From NCBI GenBank assembly GCA_965232895.1, contig OZ247430.1:1-64000 (forward strand): a stretch of 64,000 bases of DNA, in the 5' to 3' direction. Source of the stretch: Bin87 sp965232895 (lineage in GTDB: Bacteria; Chloroflexota; Dehalococcoidia; Lucifugimonadales; UBA3495). The notes under the pieces were generated by a model. That model made no database searches. It had not been told where the DNA came from and saw only the letters and a list, made by a program, of their open reading frames with translations. Shown here in pieces: positions 54,301-60,969 of the stretch (positions within the stretch are counted from its first letter, which is position 1; each line of letters opens with the position of its first letter). The position numbers and the translations under genes were made by a program.

Positions 54301-54475
54301 CAAAATCAGGGGCGCCGCATTCGATATGCCTGGGCTCGTTAACCGCAGTCACTTTGCCGTCTGCTTCCAATAACGCCTGCAGGGCGGGCCGGTGGGTATG
54401 CTCGGTGGCGTTGCCCAATTCCAGGCTGGCCTGGAGCGTCTTGCGATAAGTCGTGAAATCATTGGCGGAAGGCAT
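51305..54475 (-). CDS. Type ISP-like restriction-modification protein (nuclease and N6-adenine methylase)
   Basis: Single-chain protein of 1056 residues. The N terminus has a PD-(D/E)XK nuclease: APD57FVV then GYVE74AK76. After a helical region comes the N6-adenine methyltransferase with motif I DPACGTGSF at 385-393 and motif IV NPPYSGHSANKG from 517. The remaining C-terminal half is probably the target-recognition region. Type ISP enzymes such as LlaBIII also carry an SF2 helicase, which is absent here, so the organisation is closer to type IIG. It has no partner gene. ATG 54475. Confidence 0.85.
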   Translation of the reverse strand: MPSANDFTTYRKTLQASLELGNATEHTHRPALQALLEADGKVTAVNEPRHIECGAPDFVVTLAGDNPLILGYVEAKDTGVSLADIDRESARARPDTDNGRQFKRYRNALPNLILTNYTEFRQYIAGQCRGVASLDEPDGVKNVGLLLADFLDRPPEPVANSEELALRMARLTHLTRDVVAAAFENGEASDNIRDLYDASRTALVPDLATDTFADMFAQTLAYGLFAARLNHAGQAGAGDFRRNDAAHLIPAANPFIRRIFGMMAGPDLDAEPFVSFVDDLTQLLAGADLAAVFANFGSRAARQDPVMHFYETFLAAYDPALRERRGVYYTPEPVISYIVRSVDRLLKERFGCADGLADNATADYEYLDGGGQTITGKSHRVLVLDPACGTGSFLYAVIDHVRDHFKNAGNAGMWSGYVKEHLLPRLFGFELLMAPYAMAHLKLGMQLAAQDLPSEQQATWAYEFGADERLGVFLTNSLEQAEQQTQTMFGPLRAITDEANAAAAVKRDLPIMVVIGNPPYSGHSANKGDWIANLVNDYKTVDGQPLGERNPKWLQDDYVKFIRFAQWRIQQTGAGVLAFITNHGYLDNPTFRGMRQQLLDTFTDIYLLDLHGNSRMKESAPDGSVDENVFDIQQGVAIAIFVKEAGKLGPAKVRHADLWGTRDAKYASLSTSDLLTTDWQTVEPESPDYRFKPWDKKLETEYAQWRKITDIMPVNSAGIVTGQDKVAIRWSADEMSHTARDFEFPADENMDENLVVPILYRPFDIRYTYYSDSFITRRRRNVMQHILADGNTGLAFMRQVAVNDEYSHFGVYEEIVDNRAFYSSKGIMQFAPLYLYPTDQEIASGLYADGEREANLAPGFTDDLARRTGLTFIPDGPGNLQETFGPEDVFHYIYAVFHSPTYRERYDQFLRSDFPRVPPPGDASLFREMAGVGRRLVEAHLLRSESVSATLVGFPVPGDNVVAAGYPKYAPGDADDDGRVYINTSQYFAGVAPAVWDFRIGGYQPMDKWLKDRRRRALSTYPDVEHYRRMAAAIAETITQMSEIDGVIENAGGLFG

Positions 54476-54687
54476 CTGTGCGTATCATCTCATCGCGACG
54501 GAGCGCGGCAGTGGATTTACATTGCTGAATGTACGACCGGGCCGGCGGGCGGTCAATCGTGTGGGCGCCAGTATGCGCAAAACATTCGACCAACGCTCGG
54601 TTCCACCACGACGCTTGCGTTGAGAATGCCGAGCTACCAGAGTTTTCGGCATGATGCAGCACGCAGGGGTTGTTCTCGTTGATCGAG

Positions 54688-54839
54688 CAGGGCAATCGCA
54701 CCATCGCCGTCATTCCTGCGCACGCAGGAATCCAGTGATCTAATTTGTTAAATACGCTACAAATTCGTTCATTCTATGACCAATGGACTCCGGCTTTCGC
54801 CGGAGTGACGGGCGTGGAGCCTATGCTGCGATTGCCCTG
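54688..54839. repeat. 152-bp MITE-like element, copy 2 (inverted relative to copy 1)
   Basis: Reverse-complement copy of 46941-47092 with the same length and about a dozen differences, ending in CAGGGCAATCGCA and TGCGATTGCCCTG, a perfect 13-bp inverted repeat. It fills part of the 464-base gap 54476-54939, where no gene was recognised. Confidence 0.85.
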
Positions 54840-54878
54840 GTTGACCGAGCGGTTGGGCACGAGGGTCGCTCTCGATTC

Positions 54879-54887
54879 TGGTACAAT
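54879..54887 (+). promoter_or_regulatory. Possible extended -10 promoter of the thioredoxin-like lipoprotein pair
   Basis: TG-G-TACAAT with TG at 54879-54880 and TACAAT at 54882-54887, about 53 bases before the ATG. No convincing -35. It lies 40 bases beyond the MITE-like element. Confidence 0.4.
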
Positions 54888-54939
54888 CCCGGCTGATGTG
54901 CAGGGCATACCGGATGGATAACCATCGCGAGGGAATGCG

Positions 54940-55590
54940 ATGAACAAACCTTTGAAACTGTGGCTGCTGCTTTGTGCGATGGCGGTGTCAGCGCTGCTGG
55001 CGATAGCCGCCTGCGCCCCCGCATCCGATGACGGCGGGAACGGTATGGCCGGCATGGAGATGGGCTCCATGGCCGCGCCTGAAGACAGCGGCAACCTGAA
55101 GATCGGGCAAGCCAGCCCGCCTTTCACCATGATGCTGGCGAACGGCTCCGAAGTTTCTTCGCATGACCTGGCGACAAGCGGCCGGCCGGCGCATCTGTTC
55201 TGGTTCGCCACCTGGTGACCGGAGTGTCGCGCTGAGTTGCAGACGCTGAACCCCATCGCCAGCGAGTTTCCGGAAATCGACTTCTACGTCGTTGCCTACA
55301 ATGAACCCGCGGAGGCGATTGCAGCGTATATCGAAGAGAACGGTTACACCGACCTGATCGCCGCGCAACCCGTCGGAGCCATGCTGTCCGACCTGGAAAT
55401 CACGCGCCAGATGGCGATGATGGCGGTGAACGCCGACGGGGTGATCTACCACCGGCAGTTGATGGGCAGCGCGGACCAGTGGTTGCCACAGTTCACCGAG
55501 CTGACCGCCGACCCACACGCCGTACCGACCAAAACGGAAGTCAAGAAAGAGCAGGACCGGCGGCTGATGGATCTGCAGCTGCCGGCTTGA
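54940..55590 (+). CDS. Thioredoxin-like lipoprotein, predicted selenoprotein (UxxC)
   Basis: The gene reads through an in-frame TGA at 55216-55218 (codon 93) to TGA at 55588, giving 216 residues. Lipobox AIAAC puts the lipidated Cys at residue 25. After a Met-rich spacer comes a redoxin domain from about 50: IGQASPPFTMMLANGSEVSS, then HLFWFATW-[TGA]-PECRAELQTL. Redoxins have W-C-x-x-C here, so the TGA replaces the first catalytic Cys and the second (C96) is kept. The frame after the TGA stays open for 123 codons with redoxin-like sequence. A hairpin follows the TGA, and the next gene has the same arrangement. If not recoded, the product would be a useless 92-residue stub. Ribosome site GAGGGA before ATG 54940. 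Confidence 0.8.
55219..55246 (+). promoter_or_regulatory. Putative bacterial SECIS hairpin, gene 1
   Basis: Ten bases after the TGA begins a 6-bp stem GCGCTG / CAG-A-CGC with one bulged A and loop AGTTG (55235-55239). The loop starts 16 bases after the TGA and has G as its second base, as seen in bacterial SECIS elements, which lie directly downstream of the UGA codon. Confidence 0.62.
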
Positions 55591-55633
55591 TGACAATAGG
55601 CTCCGGCGTCGTTGACGCCGCCGAAGGGAAAGA

Positions 55634-56467
55634 ATGAAAAAGGTTGCAAAATACTGGGCGGGCATCGCGGCCGCCACTCTGCTAGCGGTGGGCCTGGTGG
55701 GCTGTGCAGCTGAAGAGCCGGCGACGCCTGCCGAAGTGGTCTCCGCAGTAGCGACGGAAGCTCCGCCGGCCGCGACCCAGCCATCCGCCGGCGAACCTCA
55801 AGCAGTGACTGCGACCTCAGCGCCGCCCGCAACTTCGGGAACGACGGCGCCCGCGGCCATCACAGCGCCGACGGAAGCAGCGACAGTTTCCGCTCCGCCG
55901 TCGCCCACTGATCCCCCGGCGGTGGCAGCGACGGCGCCGGCCGCCACCGAATCTGCCACAGCATCCGCTGCGCCTACGGATACACCGGTTTCGGCTCCGC
56001 CAACTGCCCCAACCACCACCGAGGCCCCGGCCATTGACGTCGGAGCCCAGGTTGGGGAAACCCCGCCGGCGTTCGCAATGGATCTGTCCGACGGGTCGCG
56101 GATCGAATCGGCCGACATCGTGGGCAGCGGCAAGCCGGTGTTCATGATGTACTTCGCCACCTGGTGACCAACCTGCCGCGCCGAGTTACGGACGCTCAGC
56201 CCATTGGTAGCAGAACACGCAGGACAGGTTGACTTTTACCTGGTCGCTTTCAGCGAGAGCGCGGCAACGCTGGACGAATACGTTGCCGATCACGGATACA
56301 CCGACATGATCTCCACTCAGCCCGTGGGAACCATGCTGGCCGATCTGAAAATCGTCAGCCAGTCGTCAATGATCGCGGTGGACGGCGCGGGCGCGATCAC
56401 CTTCCGCAAGGGTTACGGAGGCCGGGGCGGCGACTTCGGCGCGGAGTTCGCCAAGCTGATTCAGTAG
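55634..56467 (+). CDS. Thioredoxin-like lipoprotein, predicted selenoprotein (UxxC), paralogue
   Basis: Second gene of the pair, reading through TGA at 56165-56167 (codon 178) to TAG at 56465, 277 residues. Lipobox LVGC gives the lipidated Cys at 24. Residues about 26-135 are an Ala/Thr/Pro/Ser-rich, probably disordered linker that is absent from its neighbour. The redoxin domain reads VGETPPAFAMDLSDGSRIES, then MMYFATW-[TGA]-PTCRAELRTL. The TGA is at exactly the same motif position as in the upstream gene, with the resolving Cys at 181. Conserved sequence continues after it (DYVADHGYTDMI-like DEYVADHGYTDMISTQPVGT). AAGGGAAAG precedes ATG 55634. Confidence 0.8.
56168..56195 (+). promoter_or_regulatory. 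Putative bacterial SECIS hairpin, gene 2
   Basis: Stem GCGCCG / CGG-A-CGC with the same single bulged A and loop AGTTA (56184-56188), again beginning 16 bases after the TGA. Relative to gene 1 one T-A pair is replaced by C-G, preserving the stem. Confidence 0.62.
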
Positions 56468-56491
56468 TAACCCAGAGAAGGTACCGTCGCT

Positions 56492-56539
56492 CTTACGCGC
56501 AGACGAACTTACGCGCAGACGAACTTACGCGCAGACGAA
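56492..56539. repeat. Three perfect 16-bp tandem repeats
   Basis: CTTACGCGCAGACGAA occurs three times without spacing, between the second redoxin gene and thrS. Too short and without spacers for CRISPR. Role unknown. Confidence 0.9.
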
Positions 56540-56590
56540 ACAAGCAGCCGCTGGTACTGCCCGTTTCGCTTTCCCCGGACTGTCTCGAAG

Positions 56591-58360
56591 TCATTTGGCG
56601 GCAGGTGTTCCTTCGATATCGGCTTGCAGCATCGAAGTCACCTCGCTCAACGGCAGGGCGCCGTGGTTGTCGCCGTCGCGGGTGCGGACGGCGGCCGCGT
56701 TGGCATCGGCCTCGCGGTCACCGACGACCAGCATGTAAGGGATCTTCTGCAACTGGGCCTGGCGGATTTTCTGGTTCATGCGCTCGCTGCGGTCGTCGAC
56801 CTCCACGCGGAAGCCGGCGTCCCGTAACTGCGCTGCGACTTGCTCCGCGTACTCGTTGTGCCGGTCCGCGATGGGGATCACCGTGGCCTGCACGGGAGCG
56901 AGCCACAGCGGAAATGCCCCGGCATAGTGTTCAACCAGTACGCCGAAGAACCGCTCCAGCGATCCGAGAATGGCGCGGTGCACCATGTAGGGCCGCGACC
57001 GGTTGCCCTGGTCATCCTGGAAAACCAGATCGAAGCGCTCGGGAAGGTTGAAGTCGAACTGTACCGTGGTGCACTGCCAGTCCCGGCCCAGCGCGTCCTT
57101 GATCTTGATATCGATCTTCGGGCCGTAGAACGCCCCGCCGCCATCGTCTATTCCGTACGGCAGGTCGCGGGATACCAACGCCTGGCGGAGCGACTCGGTC
57201 GCGTGGTCCCACATTTCCGGTTCGCCCACGTACTTCTCGGGACGAGTGGACAGCATGATGTCGTAGTCCTCGAACCCGAAGGCGGACATGATTTCAAAAG
57301 TGAGGTCGAGTACGTCGCCCACCTCGGCCGCGACCTGATCGGGAAGGCAGAAGATGTGGGCGTCGTCCTGGGTGAAGCCGCGGACCCGCATGAGGCCGTG
57401 GAGGACGCCGCTGCGCTCATAACGGTAAACCGTGCCCAGCTCGGCGATGCGCAGGGGCAACTCGCGGTAGCTGCGCAGGGCGGAGCGGTAAACCTGGATG
57501 TGGAACGGGCAGTTCATCGGCTTCAGGAAATATTCCTGCTCGTCGATCTCCATGGGGGCGTACATGCTGTCCCGGTAGAAATCGAGGTGCCCGCTGGTTT
57601 GCCACAGCCGCGCTCGTCCAATGTGCGGCGAATAGACAATGTTGTAGCCGCGCCGATAGTGGATGTCCCGCCAGTAGTCCTCGATGAGCGAGCGCATGAT
57701 GCCGCCCTTGGGGTGCCACACGATCAGGCCGGGTCCGATTTCCTCGTGCACGGTGAACAGATTGAGCTGCCGACCCAGGGTGCGGTGGTCGCGGCGTTCG
57801 GCTTCCTCCAGACGCTCCAGATGCGCCTCGAGCTCCTGCTGCGACTCCCATGCGGTGCCGTAGATGCGCTGGAGCATGGGGCGGTTTTCGTCGCCACGCC
57901 AGTACGCGCCGGCCACGTTGAGCAGCTTGACCGCCGTAATCTCCCCGGTGTTTTCCACGTGAGGTCCCTGGCAGAGATCGGTGAACTCGCCGTGACGATA
58001 GATGCTAAGGGTCGTTTCGTCGGGAAGATCGTCGATGATCTCCTGCTTGTAAGGCTGGGAGTCGAACATGGCCTTGGCAGCATCTCGGCTCAACTCCTCG
58101 CGGACGAAGGGCGCGTTGGAACGGATCGTGTCCAGCATCAGCGTCTCGATGCGCTCCAGGTCTTCGGGCGTGAAGGGCTGGGCCACGTCGAAATCGTAGT
58201 AGAACCCGTCGGCAGTGGGCGGCCCGATGCCCACCTTTGCCCCTGGAAACAATTGCAGCACCGCATCGGCCATCACGTGGGCCGCCGAATGGCGCATCCG
58301 ATGCCGCAACGATTCGATAGGATCGTGCACGGCGTGTTCCGGGGTTCCGTGATCCAGCAT
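56591..58360 (-). CDS. thrS: Threonyl-tRNA synthetase lacking the TGS domain
   Basis: Class II synthetase of 589 residues; the usual bacterial enzyme is about 640 with an N-terminal TGS domain, which is missing here. The editing domain begins almost at once with H24-SAA-H28 and DGFYYDFD, and the second zinc-site motif TDLCQGPHVENTG follows. Class II motif 2 is TVYRYERSGVLHGLMRVRGF and motif 3 HRAILGSLERFFGVLVEHY. The C-terminal anticodon domain ends near RQAQLQKIPYMLVVGDRE. ATG 58360. A TATAAT-like -10 lies on the minus strand at 58398-58393. Confidence 0.95.
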   Translation of the reverse strand: MLDHGTPEHAVHDPIESLRHRMRHSAAHVMADAVLQLFPGAKVGIGPPTADGFYYDFDVAQPFTPEDLERIETLMLDTIRSNAPFVREELSRDAAKAMFDSQPYKQEIIDDLPDETTLSIYRHGEFTDLCQGPHVENTGEITAVKLLNVAGAYWRGDENRPMLQRIYGTAWESQQELEAHLERLEEAERRDHRTLGRQLNLFTVHEEIGPGLIVWHPKGGIMRSLIEDYWRDIHYRRGYNIVYSPHIGRARLWQTSGHLDFYRDSMYAPMEIDEQEYFLKPMNCPFHIQVYRSALRSYRELPLRIAELGTVYRYERSGVLHGLMRVRGFTQDDAHIFCLPDQVAAEVGDVLDLTFEIMSAFGFEDYDIMLSTRPEKYVGEPEMWDHATESLRQALVSRDLPYGIDDGGGAFYGPKIDIKIKDALGRDWQCTTVQFDFNLPERFDLVFQDDQGNRSRPYMVHRAILGSLERFFGVLVEHYAGAFPLWLAPVQATVIPIADRHNEYAEQVAAQLRDAGFRVEVDDRSERMNQKIRQAQLQKIPYMLVVGDREADANAAAVRTRDGDNHGALPLSEVTSMLQADIEGTPAAK

Positions 58361-58445
58361 TGTCGTACCTGCTTGGCGATGATTGCAACTTGATTATAAC
58401 CCAGGGACCGGTATGACCCGGCATGACGGAAAAACGCTGGCGCGG

Positions 58446-58835
58446 CTATATCGCAGACTGAATATCGGTTTGGGCGAAGTCATTGCCTTTGAACAGCAAC
58501 GGCAGCCGGCGCGCTGACGCCAGGGAATAGGCGAACGTATCGCCAAAATTGAGTTGCGCCGGGTGGCCTTGACCTTTGCCGTATCGTCGGTAAGCTGCGG
58601 CGGCCAACCAAATATGCTCCGCATCCATTGGCACAACGCTTACAAAGGAACGCTGTAGGAATTGGCTGGCTAATCCGTAGATGTCTTCGCCCTTTCCAAT
58701 CGCCACCGTCATCAACTCAATGGCGGTTCCGACGGACACGAGGATCTCGCCGTCCTGCTCCATAGCCGCCAGAAAATCGGGAGCGTCCGACTCGTTGGTG
58801 ATTACCGACACTATTGCCGAGGTGTCGGCAACCAT
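58446..58835 (-). CDS. vapC: PIN-domain toxin, VapC family
   Basis: Type II toxin of 129 residues, an expected Mg-dependent RNase. Acidic active-site residues are in MVADTSAIV (D4), GTAIELMTVA (E), NFGDTFAYSLA (D) and KGNDF (D), so the site looks intact. ATG 58835 overlaps the TGA of the antitoxin gene by one base. The N-terminal GTG one codon earlier is an alternative. Confidence 0.9.
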   Translation of the reverse strand: MVADTSAIVSVITNESDAPDFLAAMEQDGEILVSVGTAIELMTVAIGKGEDIYGLASQFLQRSFVSVVPMDAEHIWLAAAAYRRYGKGQGHPAQLNFGDTFAYSLASARRLPLLFKGNDFAQTDIQSAI

Positions 58836-59125
58836 CACTTTGGCAACCCCCGATCATCGTAGAGTTCCTCTTGCCAGACTCTAGACGGAGGGTTGTCGTC
58901 GTCAAAGGGGTGTTCTGCCCGCCAGCGCCGGGCAGCGGCGACGATTGGCATCATTTCAGCAGCGATTTCCGCCGGGGAGGGTTTGCCGCTCCGGGGTAAT
59001 TTCGCCTCTAGCGCCTCTACCGCCACTTTGAGTGCGCGTTCCGGCCCGTCCGGGCCAGTAAAACCCATTTGATGAGCCAAATTCGCCAGCCTCGATTCCA
59101 TTTCCGCTGTTAGCATGATATCCAT
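58835..59125 (-). CDS. vapB: VapB-like antitoxin (PSK/Rv0623 type)
   Basis: Antitoxin of 96 residues placed before vapC. The N-terminal half MDIMLTAEMESRLANLAHQM and ALKVAVEALEAKL fit a short DNA-binding domain of the PSK transcription-factor type; the C-terminal half is acidic and Pro-rich (EHPFDDDNPPSRVWQEELYD), as needed to wrap the toxin. GGGGAGG precedes the ATG. Usually autoregulates its operon. Confidence 0.8.
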   Translation of the reverse strand: MDIMLTAEMESRLANLAHQMGFTGPDGPERALKVAVEALEAKLPRSGKPSPAEIAAEMMPIVAAARRWRAEHPFDDDNPPSRVWQEELYDDRGLPK

Positions 59126-59262
59126 GCCTCCCCTTCGCCCGAAGATTGATGACTGCTCAATTGAGGCCCGTCGGCAGTATGCGGCCCAGTGTCTACAGCT
59201 GATCGCGGGGTGTTGTCTTCAACACCCCGCAATAACGCAACAGGTGGACGGTGGGTAGATTG

Positions 59263-59667
59263 CTAGGCTGAAGAAGCCATCAGCATTTTATCGTTGAGTT
59301 CCTGAGCACGGGTCACTTGCTGTCGGTAGTCGCGCTCAAGGTCGTACTTCGCGTTCCTTTCGCGCTCCAAATCGTTCCGCAAGGATTCCTTCTCCTGCTC
59401 CAGTTTGGCTATCACTTTCCGATGCTCCTCTTCGACATAGATGTCGATGGCTTGCCTCATAGCAGTGATATTGGCGTCCCGGTTCAGCCCGGTTCCGCCC
59501 ATCGTGATGATGTTCGTAGCGAGCTTCTCCTTGTTTTTGGCCTGCTGCATTGCCGGTTCATCAGCAAACTCCCGCAAGATGTACTTGACGGTGGCGTCTG
59601 TGTCCCCGTTGTTCCTAAGTTGGAACAAACAGGCCTCAGTGCGCCGGGCTATCGAAATGTAAGCCAT
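59263..59667 (-). CDS. Hypothetical coiled-coil protein
   Basis: Protein of 134 residues and no recognised family. N-terminal part (AYISIARRTEACLFQLRNNG, then DTDATVKYILREFADEPAMQ) is compact; residues about 75-128 form a long predicted coiled coil (VIAKLEQEKESLRNDLERER). AGGAGG precedes ATG 59667. It follows the 321-residue unknown gene on the same strand, separated by about 80 bases holding repeated motifs. Possibly a two-gene accessory unit beside vapBC. Confidence 0.6.
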   Translation of the reverse strand: MAYISIARRTEACLFQLRNNGDTDATVKYILREFADEPAMQQAKNKEKLATNIITMGGTGLNRDANITAMRQAIDIYVEEEHRKVIAKLEQEKESLRNDLERERNAKYDLERDYRQQVTRAQELNDKMLMASSA

Positions 59668-59715
59668 GTCGGCCTCCTTTTGGTTGGCGGGCACTATGCC
59701 CTCTCGGGCTATGTG

Positions 59716-59760
59716 CGTCCACCTGAGTTACGGGTGTATACGTCCACCTTACGCTACGGG
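59716..59760. repeat. Imperfect direct repeat, possible operator
   Basis: CGTCCACCTGAGTTACGGG (59716-59734) and CGTCCACCTTACGCTACGGG (59741-59760) lie between the two unknown genes and overlap the end of the upstream one. A related GTACACCTTACGG is at 60720-60732, overlapping the ribosome site of the upstream gene. Confidence 0.45.
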
Positions 59761-60714
59761 ATGGTTCTCCCGCACCCAGCGGATTGCGTAAGCCGCTGGG
59801 CTTATGGCGTCCTGTGCTGTGATGCGCCTGGACATGATCTTGACGCACTCTCGCATCAGCGATTCGTCCAGTTTCGCAATGTCTGCCAATGCAACCTGTT
59901 CGCCTTCCAAAACCGCGACGGTCTTTGCAGCGTCCAGTTCCTTGCCATTAGCCTGTTGCCGGAGAAGTTGCACGTCGGCCAACAATTTTTCGGCCCCGTC
60001 AACCGACGATGCTCCGAGAGCCTTCACCAACTCCATCCGGGGGATGTAGTCGCGCTCGGCGACATGGTATGTCTCCTCAATTACCTTGCGGATACTGTCT
60101 TTAAGCCTACCACGTTTGTCCAGGGGAATGTTCTGCACATCTAAGTCACGGACGGCCCGGTCAATAATGCCTGCCAATTGTGCGGCAGCATCGGTCATTC
60201 GAATCACGGCATCAGCTTTCAACCCGCTCCGGCGCAACATCCGTTGCCTCTCAAAAAGGTCATCCCATTCACGGGGCGGGGTGTAAATGGCAGATTCGTA
60301 ACCAGCGTGCCTTTTGTGCGCCTTCTTGACCACCTTGAAACGCAGGGTCTTGAGAGCATACACGACTGATTCTTCCGACGCGCCTACCAATGGCGCAAGG
60401 TCAGCAGCATAGCAGCGTCCAGTAACGCGCCGGGTATCGTAAAGGTCGCGGACTGCATGAGTGACCTGGCGATGACGCCTCGTCAATTCGGGCCACTTGC
60501 GAGGCGGTGCCCAGCGTGTCGGAACTTGCCGCCAAATCCTTGCACGTGCTTTGAACATCTCGAAGCCGAGTGCGCGGATTGCGCTCCGTGTCCGATGCGG
60601 CTTCTCGCCAACCGAAACGGCTATCCGGTCAAGGGGCGTAGTGCCCGCTAAAACACCTTTGTCGAAAAGGTCGGCGATTTCAATTCGTAGGTCAAGGGGG
60701 TGCTTCCCAGCCAT
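59749..60714 (-). CDS. Hypothetical protein, possible helix-turn-helix region
   Basis: Protein of 321 residues without a recognised family. Basic overall. Residues about 98-130 (VTGRCYAADLAPLVGASEES, then VVYALKTLRFKVV) look like a winged or helix-turn-helix unit, and the first 50 residues show a similar pattern (PLDRIAVSVGEKPHRTRSAI), suggesting two DNA-binding-like units. A helical region follows. ATG 60714 with AAGGTG upstream inside a repeated motif. It may regulate itself and its neighbour; this is inference. Confidence 0.55.
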   Translation of the reverse strand: MAGKHPLDLRIEIADLFDKGVLAGTTPLDRIAVSVGEKPHRTRSAIRALGFEMFKARARIWRQVPTRWAPPRKWPELTRRHRQVTHAVRDLYDTRRVTGRCYAADLAPLVGASEESVVYALKTLRFKVVKKAHKRHAGYESAIYTPPREWDDLFERQRMLRRSGLKADAVIRMTDAAAQLAGIIDRAVRDLDVQNIPLDKRGRLKDSIRKVIEETYHVAERDYIPRMELVKALGASSVDGAEKLLADVQLLRQQANGKELDAAKTVAVLEGEQVALADIAKLDESLMRECVKIMSRRITAQDAISPAAYAIRWVRENHPVA

Positions 60715-60969
60715 CGCAAGTACACCTTACGGACATTGTGCCGTAGCCTAGCCAGTCGCGCGGCTGGTGTCAACCAGAATCTGCCCCATGGGATCCTGGG
60801 CCGGCCGCTCCGTATCCAAGGCTGCTCCCAATGCGCCAGACCCTATTGCAATCCGTATGTATGCAAACGCTGCGCCGTTGACCGACGCAACCTGACGGGA
60901 TCATTAGGATATAATAGCAGCGCTGATTACGAATATTATACTATCTACTGATAGGAGGAATCCCCACGA

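Noticed and set aside
54940..56467. General reassignment of TGA as an amino acid codon
   Set aside because: TGA serves as the true stop in many genes here (mfd, nuoA, nuoB, the GrpE-like gene, vapB), and prfB for RF2 is present and intact.
54940..56467. Both redoxin genes being simple nonsense pseudogenes
   Set aside because: Two paralogues with the same stop at the same catalytic codon, both otherwise intact on each side, are hard to explain by decay. Kept only as the alternative in the findings.
56492..56539. Short CRISPR array
   Set aside because: The three units abut without spacers and are too short; no cas genes are present.
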